Below, piece by piece: positions 35,698-50,838 of a stretch of 64,000 bases of DNA. The DNA lies in contig NZ_JAASTT010000006.1 in NCBI RefSeq assembly GCF_014322795.1, forward strand, positions 84,840-148,839. The letters run 5' to 3'. Each line of letters starts with the position of its first letter. Position 1 is the stretch's first letter. The translations under genes were made by a program, and so were the position numbers. Below the pieces are notes generated by a model that saw only the letters and a list, made by a program, of their open reading frames with translations, made no database searches and was not told the origin of the DNA. The DNA is from Paenilisteria portnoyi. GTDB taxonomy: Bacteria; Bacillota; Bacilli; Lactobacillales; Listeriaceae.

Positions 35698-36145
35698 TAT
35701 ATACCTCCGAACAATTGTACATGAAGATTAATTCACCCTTTGAATCTACTTCATTTGTATTAAAAAAACCATGTCTTTCATAAAATATTCTAGCGTATGT
35801 GTTTTCTGGCGTAAAGCTTAATAATATTTTTTTGATTTTAAATTGAGTCTGTAGATGTTCCAATAAGTAAACTAAAAAACTGTGACCGAATCCTTGCCCT
35901 TGATATCTTTCATCTATCATGAAACGATCTAACCAAACAGAATCGTTCTCATAACAACCGTACATCGCAAAGCCAACTAACGCTTCTTCAGAGTACAAGC
36001 CTAGCGGATACCAGCCAGCTGTATAATGCGACTCTATAATGGAGCAGGCATTTGATTCAATAAAGCTTACTTGGTTGGAATCTACGGTCAGATTAATAAT
36101 ATCTTCCCAATTTGACTGGTCAACAAGTTCTACTCTAAGAGACAA
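35684..36145 (-). CDS. GNAT acetyltransferase, polyamine N-acetyltransferase-like (BltD/SpeG type)
   Basis: 153 residues. The N-terminal pattern [17 protein letters not shown]...[12 protein letters not shown] followed by [30 protein letters not shown] and [14 protein letters not shown] closely resembles diamine/spermidine acetyltransferases. The start is TTG, a few bases behind GAGGTGA; the ATG within that region is out of frame. It lies between mbl and fabZ and overlaps fabZ by 14 bp, so it is coupled to fatty-acid synthesis translationally, though no metabolic link is evident. Substrate inferred. Confidence 0.8.
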   Translation of the reverse strand: MSLRVELVDQSNWEDIINLTVDSNQVSFIESNACSIIESHYTAGWYPLGLYSEEALVGFAMYGCYENDSVWLDRFMIDERYQGQGFGHSFLVYLLEHLQTQFKIKKILLSFTPENTYARIFYERHGFFNTNEVDSKGELIFMYNCSEVYNVRY

Positions 36146-36165
36146 ACCATCACCTCAATTTTTTT

Positions 36166-37161
36166 CTAAAGCAAGTTTTTCTTAGCACGTGACGTATTTT
36201 CCAAGAGTATTCCTGTTCCAATAGCAACTGCATCTAAAGGATTTTCAGCAAGCAAGACAGGGACCTTTAATTCTTCAGCTAGTAGTTCATCTAAGCCGTG
36301 TAGCAAAGCTCCTCCGCCCGTCATGATAATCCCACGATCAATAATGTCTGCTGAAAGCTCTGGTGGTGTTTGTTCTAATACTTGCTTTGCAGCTTGAACA
36401 ATAACATGCACAGATTCTCTTAAAGCTAACTCAATTTCCTCACTGGTTACTGTTACAGTTTTAGGTAGACCAGTTACTAAATCTCGTCCTCGGATATCCA
36501 TTGATTCTTTTCGTGCTCCGATTGAAGCAGTTGCAACATTAATTTTTAGTTCTTCAGATGTTCTCTCACCTATTAAAAGATTATACTGGCGCTTAATATA
36601 TTGTAAAATGTCACCATCCAGTTGATTCCCTGCGAGTTTCACTGATTTACTAGTAACAATATCGCCCATGGATAGAACCGCAATATCTGTCGTACCGCCA
36701 CCTATATCAATAACCATATTTCCGCTTGGTTGAAAAATATCCATACCTGCGCCGATTGCCGCTACTTTCGGCTCTTCTTCCATAAATACTTGTTTCCCAC
36801 CACTTTGCTCCGCTGCTTGCCGTATAGCTTTTTGTTCTACGGAAGTTATATTCGTTGGACAACAAATTAAAACTCTTGGTTTAGAGAAGAATCCTTTTAA
36901 ATCTAGCTTTTGTAGGAAAATACGTAGCATTTCTTGAACAATATCGAAATCAGCAATCACACCATCTTTCATAGGCTTAATTGCAGTTATATTTCCTGGA
37001 GTTCTTCCTACCATATTACGTGCTTCTGTACCTACCGCCAAAACTTCATTTGTAATGTTATTGATTGCTACAACAGATGGTTCATTTAATACAATACCCT
37101 TTCCTTTTACATGAATAAGAACATTTGCAGTACCCAAATCTATCCCAACATCTTTTGCCAT
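36166..37161 (-). CDS. mbl: MreB-family actin homologue Mbl
   Basis: A 331-residue bacterial actin (GIDLGTANVLIHVKGKGIVLNEPSVVA; phosphate-binding loops GNMVIDIGGGTTDIAVLS and IIMTGGGALLHGLDEL). It forms membrane filaments that guide lateral wall synthesis. Assignment to Mbl rather than MreB rests on context: no mreCD next to it, and proximity to murA and fabZ as in Bacillus and Listeria. An AAAGGGG RBS lies 12 bases before ATG, a long spacing. Confidence 0.92.
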   Translation of the reverse strand: MAKDVGIDLGTANVLIHVKGKGIVLNEPSVVAINNITNEVLAVGTEARNMVGRTPGNITAIKPMKDGVIADFDIVQEMLRIFLQKLDLKGFFSKPRVLICCPTNITSVEQKAIRQAAEQSGGKQVFMEEEPKVAAIGAGMDIFQPSGNMVIDIGGGTTDIAVLSMGDIVTSKSVKLAGNQLDGDILQYIKRQYNLLIGERTSEELKINVATASIGARKESMDIRGRDLVTGLPKTVTVTSEEIELALRESVHVIVQAAKQVLEQTPPELSADIIDRGIIMTGGGALLHGLDELLAEELKVPVLLAENPLDAVAIGTGILLENTSRAKKNLL

Positions 37162-37292
37162 AGTTTATAATGACCCCTTTCTGTGTTGTTTCATATGTAT
37201 TGCCTCATACTACCTCTTTTGCATTATAGCATATTTCTTTTAACATATATATCTTTTCACTAGTTGTAAGTAAGAAAATATTTTTGACAAAT

Positions 37293-37322
37293 AAAAAAAC
37301 TAGATCAGTTACGACCTAGTCC
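37293..37322 (-). terminator. Terminator after murA
   Basis: Stem ACTAGATC / GACCTAGT near 37301-37320 with a minus-strand T run directly after it. Confidence 0.75.
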
Positions 37323-37328
37323 GTTTAT

Positions 37329-38618
37329 TTATTTCGTTGTTTCCTTTAAATTAACTTTTTCAGAATTCGGTACACGTTCAATATCCGCGCCTAAAGCTTT
37401 CAATTTAATGTGGAAATTATGATAGCCCCGGTCTAAATATTTAAGTTCAGTCACCTGTGTATATCCATCAGCAACTAAACCAGCTAGAACTAACGCTGCT
37501 GCTGCGCGCAAATCGGTTGCAGCTACTTCTGCACCTTGCAATTTAGCTGGGCCAGAAATGATAACAGAATGGCCTTCAATTTTCATATTTGCATTCATTC
37601 TGCGCATTTCTTCAACATGCATAAATCGATTTTCGAAAACCGTTTCTGTCATAACGCTTGTACCTGTGCTCAACATTTGAATAACCATCATTTGAGATTG
37701 CATATCTGTCGGGAACCCTGGATGAGGTAAGGTCTTCACATCAACAGCCTTCAGATTTTTAGGTCCAATAACTCGAACACCATTATTTTCTTCGACGATT
37801 TTAACACCCATCTCTTCTAGCTTTGCAATAAGCGAACTGATGTGTTCTGGTACCATATCTTCAATAAACACATTTCCTTCAGTAATTGCCGCTGCAATCA
37901 TAAATGTACCAGCTTCAATTCGATCTGGAATGATAGAATGGTCTGTTGCAGTAAGCTCTTTAACACCCTCAATACGAATCACTTCTGTACCCGCACCAAT
38001 AACTCGAGCACCCATTTGGTTTAAGAAATTAGCTAAATCAACAATTTCAGGCTCTCTTGCTACGTTCTCAATAACCGTTGTACCTTCAGCTAATGTAGCA
38101 GCCATCATAATATTTTGAGTTGCTCCTACACTTGGAAAATCCAAATATATTTTAGCTCCTACTAATTTTTCAGCCGTTGCTTCAATATAGCCATTTTCAA
38201 TTCTTACATTGGCACCCATTGCCTCGAACCCTTTTAAATGTAAATCAACTGGGCGTGAACCTATAGCACAACCACCTGGTAGTGCTACACGCGCTGAACC
38301 TGTACGAGCTAGAAGTGGTCCCATAACGACGATAGAAGCACGCATCTTGCGAACATATTCAAACGGCGTATCTGATAAGATATCTCCTGTGGCATTAACA
38401 GTAACAACGTCATCTTCAAAAGATACATCTGCTTTTAGATATTTTAGTACTTCGTTAATTGTGTAGACATCAGATAGACGTGGTACATTTCTTAACGTGC
38501 TTGTTCCTTTGCTAGCTAATAAGGTAGCGGCTATAACAGGTAAAACAGCATTTTTGGCACCTTCTACTTTCACTGTTCCCTCTAATTTATTCCCACCACG
38601 GACAATAATTTTTTCCAA
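37329..38618 (-). CDS. murA: UDP-N-acetylglucosamine 1-carboxyvinyltransferase MurA
   Basis: 429 residues; first committed step of peptidoglycan synthesis, transferring enolpyruvate from PEP to UDP-GlcNAc. The active-site Cys that fosfomycin alkylates is in [24 protein letters not shown] (loop near residue 117). Length is standard. Listeria carries two paralogues; by position next to ywzB and atpC this is the MurA (MurAA) copy. Confidence 0.95.
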   Translation of the reverse strand: MEKIIVRGGNKLEGTVKVEGAKNAVLPVIAATLLASKGTSTLRNVPRLSDVYTINEVLKYLKADVSFEDDVVTVNATGDILSDTPFEYVRKMRASIVVMGPLLARTGSARVALPGGCAIGSRPVDLHLKGFEAMGANVRIENGYIEATAEKLVGAKIYLDFPSVGATQNIMMAATLAEGTTVIENVAREPEIVDLANFLNQMGARVIGAGTEVIRIEGVKELTATDHSIIPDRIEAGTFMIAAAITEGNVFIEDMVPEHISSLIAKLEEMGVKIVEENNGVRVIGPKNLKAVDVKTLPHPGFPTDMQSQMMVIQMLSTGTSVMTETVFENRFMHVEEMRRMNANMKIEGHSVIISGPAKLQGAEVAATDLRAAAALVLAGLVADGYTQVTELKYLDRGYHNFHIKLKALGADIERVPNSEKVNLKETTK

Positions 38619-38799
38619 AACGAACCCCTCCGCGTATTAATTACTCTATTCATATTTGATATACATCACTTAAAATTAATCCTGAAATGTATTCTTATCT
38701 TTACTCATACTCTGAACATTTTACCATTAATGCTTACTACATTTCAACACTAATTTTAAAAGAGTTATATCAAGTTCGAACATGTATAAGCTTTTCCAA

Positions 38800-39039
38800 T
38801 CAATTGCCGAATAAATTGCCTAGTTGCCTTGCTGAAATAAAGTAATCTAAAAAGAAATTACTAATTGTAACTCCTAAAGCTACAGCAATAATGAGATATA
38901 GCACTCTCGCTTGTATCACATGGTCGCGACGTATTAGCTTTTCAAAGTGGAGTGCTTGAAGTGCCCAAAAGGCAATAACAATGAAAAGTAAGTGTGAAAC
39001 CATGACGATAATTGCTTGTTGTCCAATAACTGTATACAT
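38800..39039 (-). CDS. ywzB: Small membrane protein YwzB (DUF1146)
   Basis: 79 residues with two predicted helices (about 8-30 and 46-68) and a central basic segment (KLIRRDHVIQAR), matching DUF1146. Function unknown; it is conserved beside atpC and murA in Bacilli. RBS GGAGG 7 bases before ATG. It may be read through from the atp operon unless the hairpin at 39142-39191 stops transcription. Confidence 0.85.
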   Translation of the reverse strand: MYTVIGQQAIIVMVSHLLFIVIAFWALQALHFEKLIRRDHVIQARVLYLIIAVALGVTISNFFLDYFISARQLGNLFGN

Positions 39040-39141
39040 CTATTACCTCCAAAAATTTTATCAGCCTCTACCATTCTACCAGTATTTTCACTGAATAACA
39101 ATTTTATATGCTTTGCTTCTTTATCTTTAGAGAATGTAGTA

Positions 39142-39191
39142 AATGAGCTTGGAGCTGTACCCATTCTAAAATGGTCAACTCCAAACTCATT
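39142..39191 (-). other. Long hairpin immediately after atpC
   Basis: Arms from AATGAG (39142-39147) with TTGGAG (39149-39154), inward to CCATT, pair with AATGG, CTCCAA and CTCATT (39186-39191); about 20 pairs with a 4-6 base loop and a few mismatches. It begins 6 bp after the atpC stop. No T run follows, so it is either a processing/stability structure or an atypical terminator. Confidence 0.7.
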
Positions 39192-39196
39192 CTGCC

Positions 39197-39619
<423 letters not shown>

Positions 39620-39622
39620 TTA

Positions 39623-41080
<1,458 letters not shown>

Positions 41081-41106
41081 TTAAAGGTGCGTGGACTCTC
41101 AAAATT

Positions 41107-41976
<870 letters not shown>

Positions 41977-42012
41977 TCACCACCTTTGTTTCGTTTGTTA
42001 ATCAAAAACTGT

Positions 42013-43539
<1,527 letters not shown>

Positions 43540-43552
43540 TTACACTGAAAGC

Positions 43553-44694
<1,142 letters not shown>

Positions 44695-44698
44695 CTAA

Positions 44699-44983
<285 letters not shown>

Positions 44984-45021
44984 TCATAGCTCTGACTTGA
45001 CTTAGATGTGGCGAGTGTTGC

Positions 45022-45744
<723 letters not shown>

Positions 45745-45760
45745 TCACCCCTCTCTCTTT

Positions 45761-46144
45761 TTAAGCGTTTTTCTTCCGGTAGATGGAATAGATAACAAAA
45801 TCCAAGAAAACCACGGAATAAACGATGCCCAAACCAATCACCATGCTATAAACGTGAAAGAAATCCGGTACTTGTGTCGCAATGATTGTTGCAAGTAGAA
45901 CGCTTCCCATTCTTGCTGTTGTGCCCATGCCATAAAAAGTTCGCTTCTCGGCAATCGCTTTCGTCATGGCTTGTGTACGTCTCATCAACAGCCAGTAGTT
46001 AAACCAACCTACAATAATCCCCAGTTTCAGCCCCAAAAAAATATGTACATGTGGGGTTAGTAACCAGCCAGCTACACATATACCAACAAAAGCAATGATG
46101 TATTTCTGATGACGATGATACATTCCTATTAGTGATTCTAACAT
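45761..46144 (-). CDS. atpI: ATP synthase protein I
   Basis: 127 residues with four predicted helices (about 15-33, 34-51, 74-95, 98-118). Member of the AtpI family, an assembly factor proposed to help c-ring formation. First gene of the atp operon. RBS AAGGA upstream. Confidence 0.88.
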   Translation of the reverse strand: MLESLIGMYHRHQKYIIAFVGICVAGWLLTPHVHIFLGLKLGIIVGWFNYWLLMRRTQAMTKAIAEKRTFYGMGTTARMGSVLLATIIATQVPDFFHVYSMVIGLGIVYSVVFLDFVIYSIYRKKNA

Positions 46145-46315
46145 TCCGGCAGATGTCCTTTCTTAATGTTATTGGTATTTCTTGCTTCCCGTCTGTAAAA
46201 TGTGACTCGGATTTTAAGACAGAAGTAAGCTTGGAGTTTGTGATTTTTTACACATTACCCATTTGCTAACAAAAAATTAAACACAGCTGTAAGCCTTATC
46301 AGTGCGTTAGTTTTT

Positions 46316-46345
46316 AGCATACAATAGGCAAAAGTAAAAAGTCAA
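46316..46345 (-). promoter_or_regulatory. atp operon promoter candidate
   Basis: On the minus strand TTGACT (46340-46345) and TATGCT (46316-46321) are separated by 18 bp, a sigma-A-like pair about 170 bp upstream of atpI. Confidence 0.55.
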
Positions 46346-46558
46346 TATCTTTTCACAAATTCCGTACCTACTTGGTAACAATTCTACCACAATAACACTG
46401 CTTCAAGGAAATAATGCGAATTGATTTTTAACATTTTTTTGAAAAATCATTTAAATTATCCACATTTCACCAATACCAGTAGTGTTCGGATTTTTTTCAG
46501 AGTAGTTTATCTTTTGCTACACCTCCATGTTCGTTAGAAAGTTCACAAGTAATTATAC

Positions 46559-46800
46559 AAAAAAAGCTCTCACCTGATTTGGTAAAAGACTTTCGGCAAG
46601 GTACGTGGTTGCGAAAGCTTCCTTCCAGTGAAAAATAGCTAGACACGTATGACTTGAATATGAAGTTATAATTACCCAGCACACTTGGGTCAATTCTGTC
46701 CACGTCCTGATATCTAGGACGTCGGCGGGATTGAGACAGTGCTGACTTGCAGCAATTATCCCTTACGCATTTCATGAACAGCTAAATCTTAGGCTCTTTT
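46559..46800 (-). ncRNA. Candidate structured small RNA upstream of the atp operon
   Basis: On the minus strand in order: GCTG/CAGC (around 46743-46755), ACGTCCT/AGGACGT (arms about 46717-46723 and 46703-46709) closed by CTGTC/GACAG, ACCCA/TGGGT (about 46674-46690), CTTTCGCAA/TTGCCGAAAG (about 46590-46617), and a terminator hairpin CTTTTACC/GGTGAGAG (arms 46581-46588 and 46567-46574) followed by CTTTTTTT (46559-46566). The overlapping 92-codon open frame has no protein-like character. It does not resemble tmRNA, RNase P, 6S, SRP RNA or a T-box as I know them. The 5' end is unknown. Confidence 0.5.
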
Positions 46801-46950
46801 GTAATAACATTGTTCATCTTAACACAATCTACTGTAAAGCTCTAGCAAAAACTTGTCTCGTAATATATCTGTAATAATGATGCGCTTCCATTGGGATTTC
46901 TTGTTTTTTCATAGGTTTTTAGGCGTAATAAAACGGACTATTAACAGACA

Positions 46951-46997
46951 ATAAAAGACCACCTCTCGCACGAATTTTTTGAAGCGAGAGATGGTCT
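46951..46997 (-). terminator. Terminator after mnaA
   Basis: Arms AGACCACCTCTCGC (46956-46969) and GCGAGAGATGGTCT (46984-46997), one G-T pair, followed on the minus strand by TTTATT. Confidence 0.85.
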
Positions 46998-47005
46998 GGT
47001 TATTT

Positions 47006-48148
47006 TTATACAGTATAGTCTGATGGGCGTTCTGTTGTTTTTTGGAAATGGAACTTGATGGCCTCTAAAATTCGCGCAGATGCTTCGCCGTCTCCATAAG
47101 GATTGCTTGCATTTGCCATTTTTAGATAGGCATCTTTATTATCCAGTAAATCGAAGGCTTCTTTTTTCAAATCTTCTTTAGCGGTGCCGATGAGTTTCAA
47201 TGTACCAGCTTCCACACCTTCTGGGCGCTCGGTTGTATCGCGTAGCACTAAAACAGGAACTCCCATTCCAGGCGCTTCTTCCTGTACACCGCCGGAATCC
47301 GTGAATACAAGATAAGATTTTTTCAAGAAATTATGGAAATCAATTGCGTCTAGCGGCTCAATAAGATGGATACGTGGATGCCCGCCAAGAATTGCGGTTG
47401 CTTTTTCACGAACAGCCGGGTTCATATGCATTGGGTAGACTATTTCAACGTCTTCGCGCGACTCTGCAATTTCACGAACAGCTTCAAAAATCCCTTGCAT
47501 TGGTGCACCAAGATTTTCGCGACGATGTGCGGTCATTAGGATTAATCGATTATCGCCTAGGCCATCTAAAATTGGATGGTGATAGTCTTCTTGAACCGTT
47601 GTTTTCAGCGCATCGATCGCGGTATTACCTGTGACAAAAATGGTATCTGGATTCTTGCCTTCGTCTAGCAGATTTTGCTTTGATTGTGCAGTTGGTGAAA
47701 AATGCAAATCAGCCATGGCACCCGTTAGTTGGCGGTTCATCTCTTCTGGAAATGGCGAGTATTTATTCCATGTCCGCAAGCCCGCCTCTACATGCCCGAT
47801 AGCCGTTTGGTTGTAGAAAGCAGCTAGTGCCGCCGCAAAACTTGTCGTCGTATCACCGTGAACAAGAACGATATCTGGTTTTTCCTCTGCAATCACTTCA
47901 TTCAAGCCTTGCATCGCGCGTGTTGTGATGTCCGTTAGCGTCTGCTTTTTTTGCATAATATTTAAATCTACATCCGGCTGCACGTTGAAAATATCCAACA
48001 CCTGATCTAGCATTTCACGATGTTGCGCGGTGATGACTACGCGAGACTCGAAAAACTCTTTTTGCTTCTCAAATTCTAAAACTAGTGGAGCCATTTTTAT
48101 CGCTTCTGGTCGTGTTCCGAAAACACTCATTACTTTAATTTTACTCAT
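47006..48148 (-). CDS. mnaA: UDP-N-acetylglucosamine 2-epimerase MnaA
   Basis: 380 residues, non-hydrolysing epimerase converting UDP-GlcNAc to UDP-ManNAc, the donor for TagA in teichoic acid synthesis. Motifs: VFGTRPEAIKMAPL, VHGDTTTSFAAAL, GHVEAGLRTWNKYSPFPEEMNR and FTDSGGVQEEAP. ATG 48148 is preceded by AAAGGG at about 9-10 bases; the in-frame TTG three codons earlier is less likely. A terminator separates it from upp. Confidence 0.95.
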   Translation of the reverse strand: MSKIKVMSVFGTRPEAIKMAPLVLEFEKQKEFFESRVVITAQHREMLDQVLDIFNVQPDVDLNIMQKKQTLTDITTRAMQGLNEVIAEEKPDIVLVHGDTTTSFAAALAAFYNQTAIGHVEAGLRTWNKYSPFPEEMNRQLTGAMADLHFSPTAQSKQNLLDEGKNPDTIFVTGNTAIDALKTTVQEDYHHPILDGLGDNRLILMTAHRRENLGAPMQGIFEAVREIAESREDVEIVYPMHMNPAVREKATAILGGHPRIHLIEPLDAIDFHNFLKKSYLVFTDSGGVQEEAPGMGVPVLVLRDTTERPEGVEAGTLKLIGTAKEDLKKEAFDLLDNKDAYLKMANASNPYGDGEASARILEAIKFHFQKTTERPSDYTV

Positions 48149-48164
48149 AGTTCCCAACCCTTTC

Positions 48165-48196
48165 TGAAAAAACGAGGAAACTTGTGCTTCCTCGTT
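48165..48196 (-). terminator. Terminator after upp
   Basis: Arms AACGAGGAAA (48171-48180) and TTCCTCGTT (48188-48196), followed on the minus strand by TTTTTTC. Confidence 0.85.
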
Positions 48197-48213
48197 CTTG
48201 TGTCTCTATTGTT

Positions 48214-48843
48214 TTATTTTGTACCAAACAAGCGGTCACCAGCATCACCCAGACCTGGAATGATGTAACCATGTTCGTCTAGTTTTTCATCCAAGCCAGC
48301 GACGAAAATATCCACATCTGGATGTGCTTCTTGTAGTGCTTTAATTCCCTCTGGAGCCGCAACTAAACACATGAATTTCATATTTTTAGCACCGCGTTTT
48401 TTCAGGCAGTCGATAGCCATGATTGCAGAACCACCTGTTGCAAGCATTGGATCAACTACGATAAATAGGCGTTCTTCTACGTCAGATGGTAATTTCACGA
48501 AATACTCAACTGGTTCTAATGTGTCGTGATCGCGGTAAAGTCCCACATGTCCTACTTTTGCAGCGGGGATAAGTGTCAGAATTCCGTCTGCCATGCCAAG
48601 TCCAGCGCGGAGGATCGGAACAACGCCTAATTTTTTACCTGCAATTGTTTTTGCGGGTGTTCTTTGTAACGGTGTTTCAACAAATGTATCTTCTAGCTCG
48701 ACGTCGCGTGTGATTTCGTAAGCCATTAATGTTGCGACTTCATTGACTAATTCGCGGAATGCTTTCGTCCCTGTATCTTTGTCGCGGATAATTGTTAATT
48801 TATGTTGAACTAACGGGTGATCTATTACGTGTACTTTTGCCAT
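48214..48843 (-). CDS. upp: Uracil phosphoribosyltransferase
   Basis: A 209-residue enzyme making UMP from uracil and PRPP for pyrimidine salvage. PRPP-binding motif [12 protein letters not shown] and uracil-binding C-terminus [18 protein letters not shown] are present. Normal length. Confidence 0.96.
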   Translation of the reverse strand: MAKVHVIDHPLVQHKLTIIRDKDTGTKAFRELVNEVATLMAYEITRDVELEDTFVETPLQRTPAKTIAGKKLGVVPILRAGLGMADGILTLIPAAKVGHVGLYRDHDTLEPVEYFVKLPSDVEERLFIVVDPMLATGGSAIMAIDCLKKRGAKNMKFMCLVAAPEGIKALQEAHPDVDIFVAGLDEKLDEHGYIIPGLGDAGDRLFGTK

Positions 48844-48932
48844 TATATTCGCTCCTTTAAGGTAAATTTCCTTCTCTTATTGTATCAGAGAATCACGCTT
48901 GTGCAAGTATTAAATCGTTTCGTAAAAAATAC

Positions 48933-48968
48933 TACAAAAAAAGCCCTACTAATCGATAGTAAGGCCCT
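48933..48968 (-). terminator. Terminator after glyA
   Basis: Arms AGCCCTACTA (48942-48951) and TAGTAAGGCCCT (48957-48968) with a minus-strand T run. Confidence 0.8.
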
Positions 48969-48975
48969 CTTCCGT

Positions 48976-50217
48976 TTATAGTGATGGATATAATGGATAC
49001 TCCGCTGTGATTTCGGCTACTTCTTGTTTCACTTCTGCAAGGACAGCCTTGTCTTCTAAGTTATGCAATACTTTAGCAATGAGTTTTCCGACTCTAGCAA
49101 TCGCTTCTTCATCAAAGCCACGTGTCGTTACTGCTGCAACACCTACACGAATACCGCTCGTTACAAAAGGACTTTCTGTTTCAAATGGAATTGTATTTTT
49201 GTTTACAGTCAGACCGACATCGTCAAGCACTGCTTCTGCTGCTTTTCCAGTTAGACCCAGTGGTTTTAAATCGATTAGAAGCAGATGATTATCCGAACCG
49301 CCTGTTAGAACTGCTACATCGTTTTCTTGTAGTGTTTTCGCCAATTGTTTCGAATTTTTTAAGATATTTTCGCTGTATGTTGTGAATTCAGGCTGTAACG
49401 CTTCGCCAAATGCGACTGCTTTCGCCGCAATAACGTGCATTAATGGACCACCTTGAATTCCTGGGAAAATGGCTTTATTTAGTTTCGCTTCCCATTCTGC
49501 CTTCGCTAAAATCATACCTCCACGTGGGCCGCGCAGTGTTTTATGCGTTGTCGTTGTTACGAAGTCGGCATACGGAACTGGGTTTTGGTGATGACCTGTC
49601 GCAACAAGGCCAGCGATATGAGCCATGTCGACCATTAAGTAGGCGCCAACTTCATCCGCGATTTCACGGAATTTAGCAAAATCAATCGCACGTGGATAAG
49701 CGCTTGCTCCCGCGACGATCATTTTCGGTTTGTGTTCTAGAGCAATTTCACGAACTTTGTCATAATCAATTTGTTTCGTTTCTTCATCCACACCATAAGC
49801 CACAAATTTATACAACTCACCGCTAAAATTAGCTGGGCTACCGTGTGTTAAATGGCCACCATGAGATAAATTCATTCCAAGAACAACGTCTCCCGGCTTC
49901 AGCGTAGCGTGATAAACCGCCATGTTTGCTTGTGCTCCAGAGTGAGGTTGAACGTTAGCGTACTCGGCGCCAAATAATTGTTTCGCGCGATCACGAGCTA
50001 AGTTTTCTACAATATCAACATATTCACAACCACCATAATAGCGTTTGCCAGGGTAACCTTCTGCGTATTTGTTTGTTAAAACAGATCCCATCGCTTCCAT
50101 AACCTGTTCCGTTACGAAATTCTCCGATGCGATTAACTCGATATTACTGCGTTGTCTGCCTAACTCTAACTCAATTGCATCAAAAACTGCCTTGTCGTGC
50201 TTTTGCAGATAAACCAT
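48976..50217 (-). CDS. glyA: Serine hydroxymethyltransferase
   Basis: A 413-residue PLP enzyme interconverting serine and glycine with tetrahydrofolate. PLP-binding Lys in [15 protein letters not shown]; also [20 protein letters not shown] and [15 protein letters not shown]. Normal length. Confidence 0.97.
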   Translation of the reverse strand: MVYLQKHDKAVFDAIELELGRQRSNIELIASENFVTEQVMEAMGSVLTNKYAEGYPGKRYYGGCEYVDIVENLARDRAKQLFGAEYANVQPHSGAQANMAVYHATLKPGDVVLGMNLSHGGHLTHGSPANFSGELYKFVAYGVDEETKQIDYDKVREIALEHKPKMIVAGASAYPRAIDFAKFREIADEVGAYLMVDMAHIAGLVATGHHQNPVPYADFVTTTTHKTLRGPRGGMILAKAEWEAKLNKAIFPGIQGGPLMHVIAAKAVAFGEALQPEFTTYSENILKNSKQLAKTLQENDVAVLTGGSDNHLLLIDLKPLGLTGKAAEAVLDDVGLTVNKNTIPFETESPFVTSGIRVGVAAVTTRGFDEEAIARVGKLIAKVLHNLEDKAVLAEVKQEVAEITAEYPLYPSL

Positions 50218-50392
50218 GTGTGGATCCCCATCCTTTTCTCAAATGATTAGTAAAGCTTCGTACATGGTTTAATAATCCCCCATTTCCGCTTAAATTGCAA
50301 GTATTTTCGCGCAAGATTATCTAATTCTAAATAGTGAGGTAATTCACAATGGTGAGCGGTAGATCTGACGAGAAACTTAGCACGCCTTAGTC

Positions 50393-50428
50393 ACAAAAAA
50401 AATAGGAGGACACCGAAAAGTATCCCCT
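50393..50428 (-). terminator. Terminator overlapping the ywlE stop
   Basis: Arms AGGAGGACAC (50404-50413) and GTATCCCCT (50420-50428), imperfect, with eight T residues after it on the minus strand. The hairpin begins within the ywlE stop codon. Confidence 0.7.
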
Positions 50429-50837
50429 AAGCATCTAATAGAAACCGTCGCGCAATCATCTCTTCCAACTCCGCAAAGGTGTACTCATAATCTGCCTTAC
50501 TTCCCCCATATGGATCCGCCACATCAAAATCGTATGGGGAAATCAGCTCCGTTTTTTTATTCGGAAACTTACCCACAAGGGACTGCCGATGTTGTTCTGT
50601 CATCACAAAAATTTTGTCGGCTTCTTCTACTAAGTCAGAGGTCAGCAATTTTGCCATATGATAGGTTGGCAAACCGTGTTCTTGCAACACTTCCTTTGAT
50701 TGCATCGACATCGGTGCGCCTGTCTGTGCTGCAAGTCCAGCTGAACGGATTTCCCATTCTGGCTTGAACCACTGTAACATTTTTTCGGCCATCGGGCTTC
50801 GGCATGTATTTCCCGTACACACAAATAAAATATTCAT
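50427..50837 (-). CDS. ywlE: Low-molecular-weight phosphatase, YwlE-type protein arginine phosphatase
   Basis: 136 residues with the P-loop VCTGNTCRSP (C7 nucleophile, R13) and the general acid in VADPYGGS. Thr at position 11 matches Bacillus YwlE, where this residue gives phospho-arginine selectivity, so removal of McsB-type arginine phosphorylation is likely. GAGGAAAG lies 5 bases before ATG 50837; upstream codons belong to the overlap with tsaC. Adjacent to tsaC as in Bacillus. Confidence 0.9.
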   Translation of the reverse strand: MNILFVCTGNTCRSPMAEKMLQWFKPEWEIRSAGLAAQTGAPMSMQSKEVLQEHGLPTYHMAKLLTSDLVEEADKIFVMTEQHRQSLVGKFPNKKTELISPYDFDVADPYGGSKADYEYTFAELEEMIARRFLLDA

Positions 50838-50838
50838 T

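Larger units (their letters stand above)
46145..47005. other. mnaA-atpI intergenic region (861 bp)
   Basis: No protein gene is credible here. From right to left: mnaA terminator (46951-46997), a hairpin-rich RNA candidate (about 46559-46800), a lone perfect DnaA box TTATCCACA at 46456-46464, and the atp promoter candidate (46316-46345). Confidence 0.75.

Noticed and set aside
46497..46775. A 92-codon open frame on the minus strand
   Set aside because: No ribosome binding site, composition is Cys/Arg/Ser-rich and unlike proteins, and it overlaps the RNA stem-loops.
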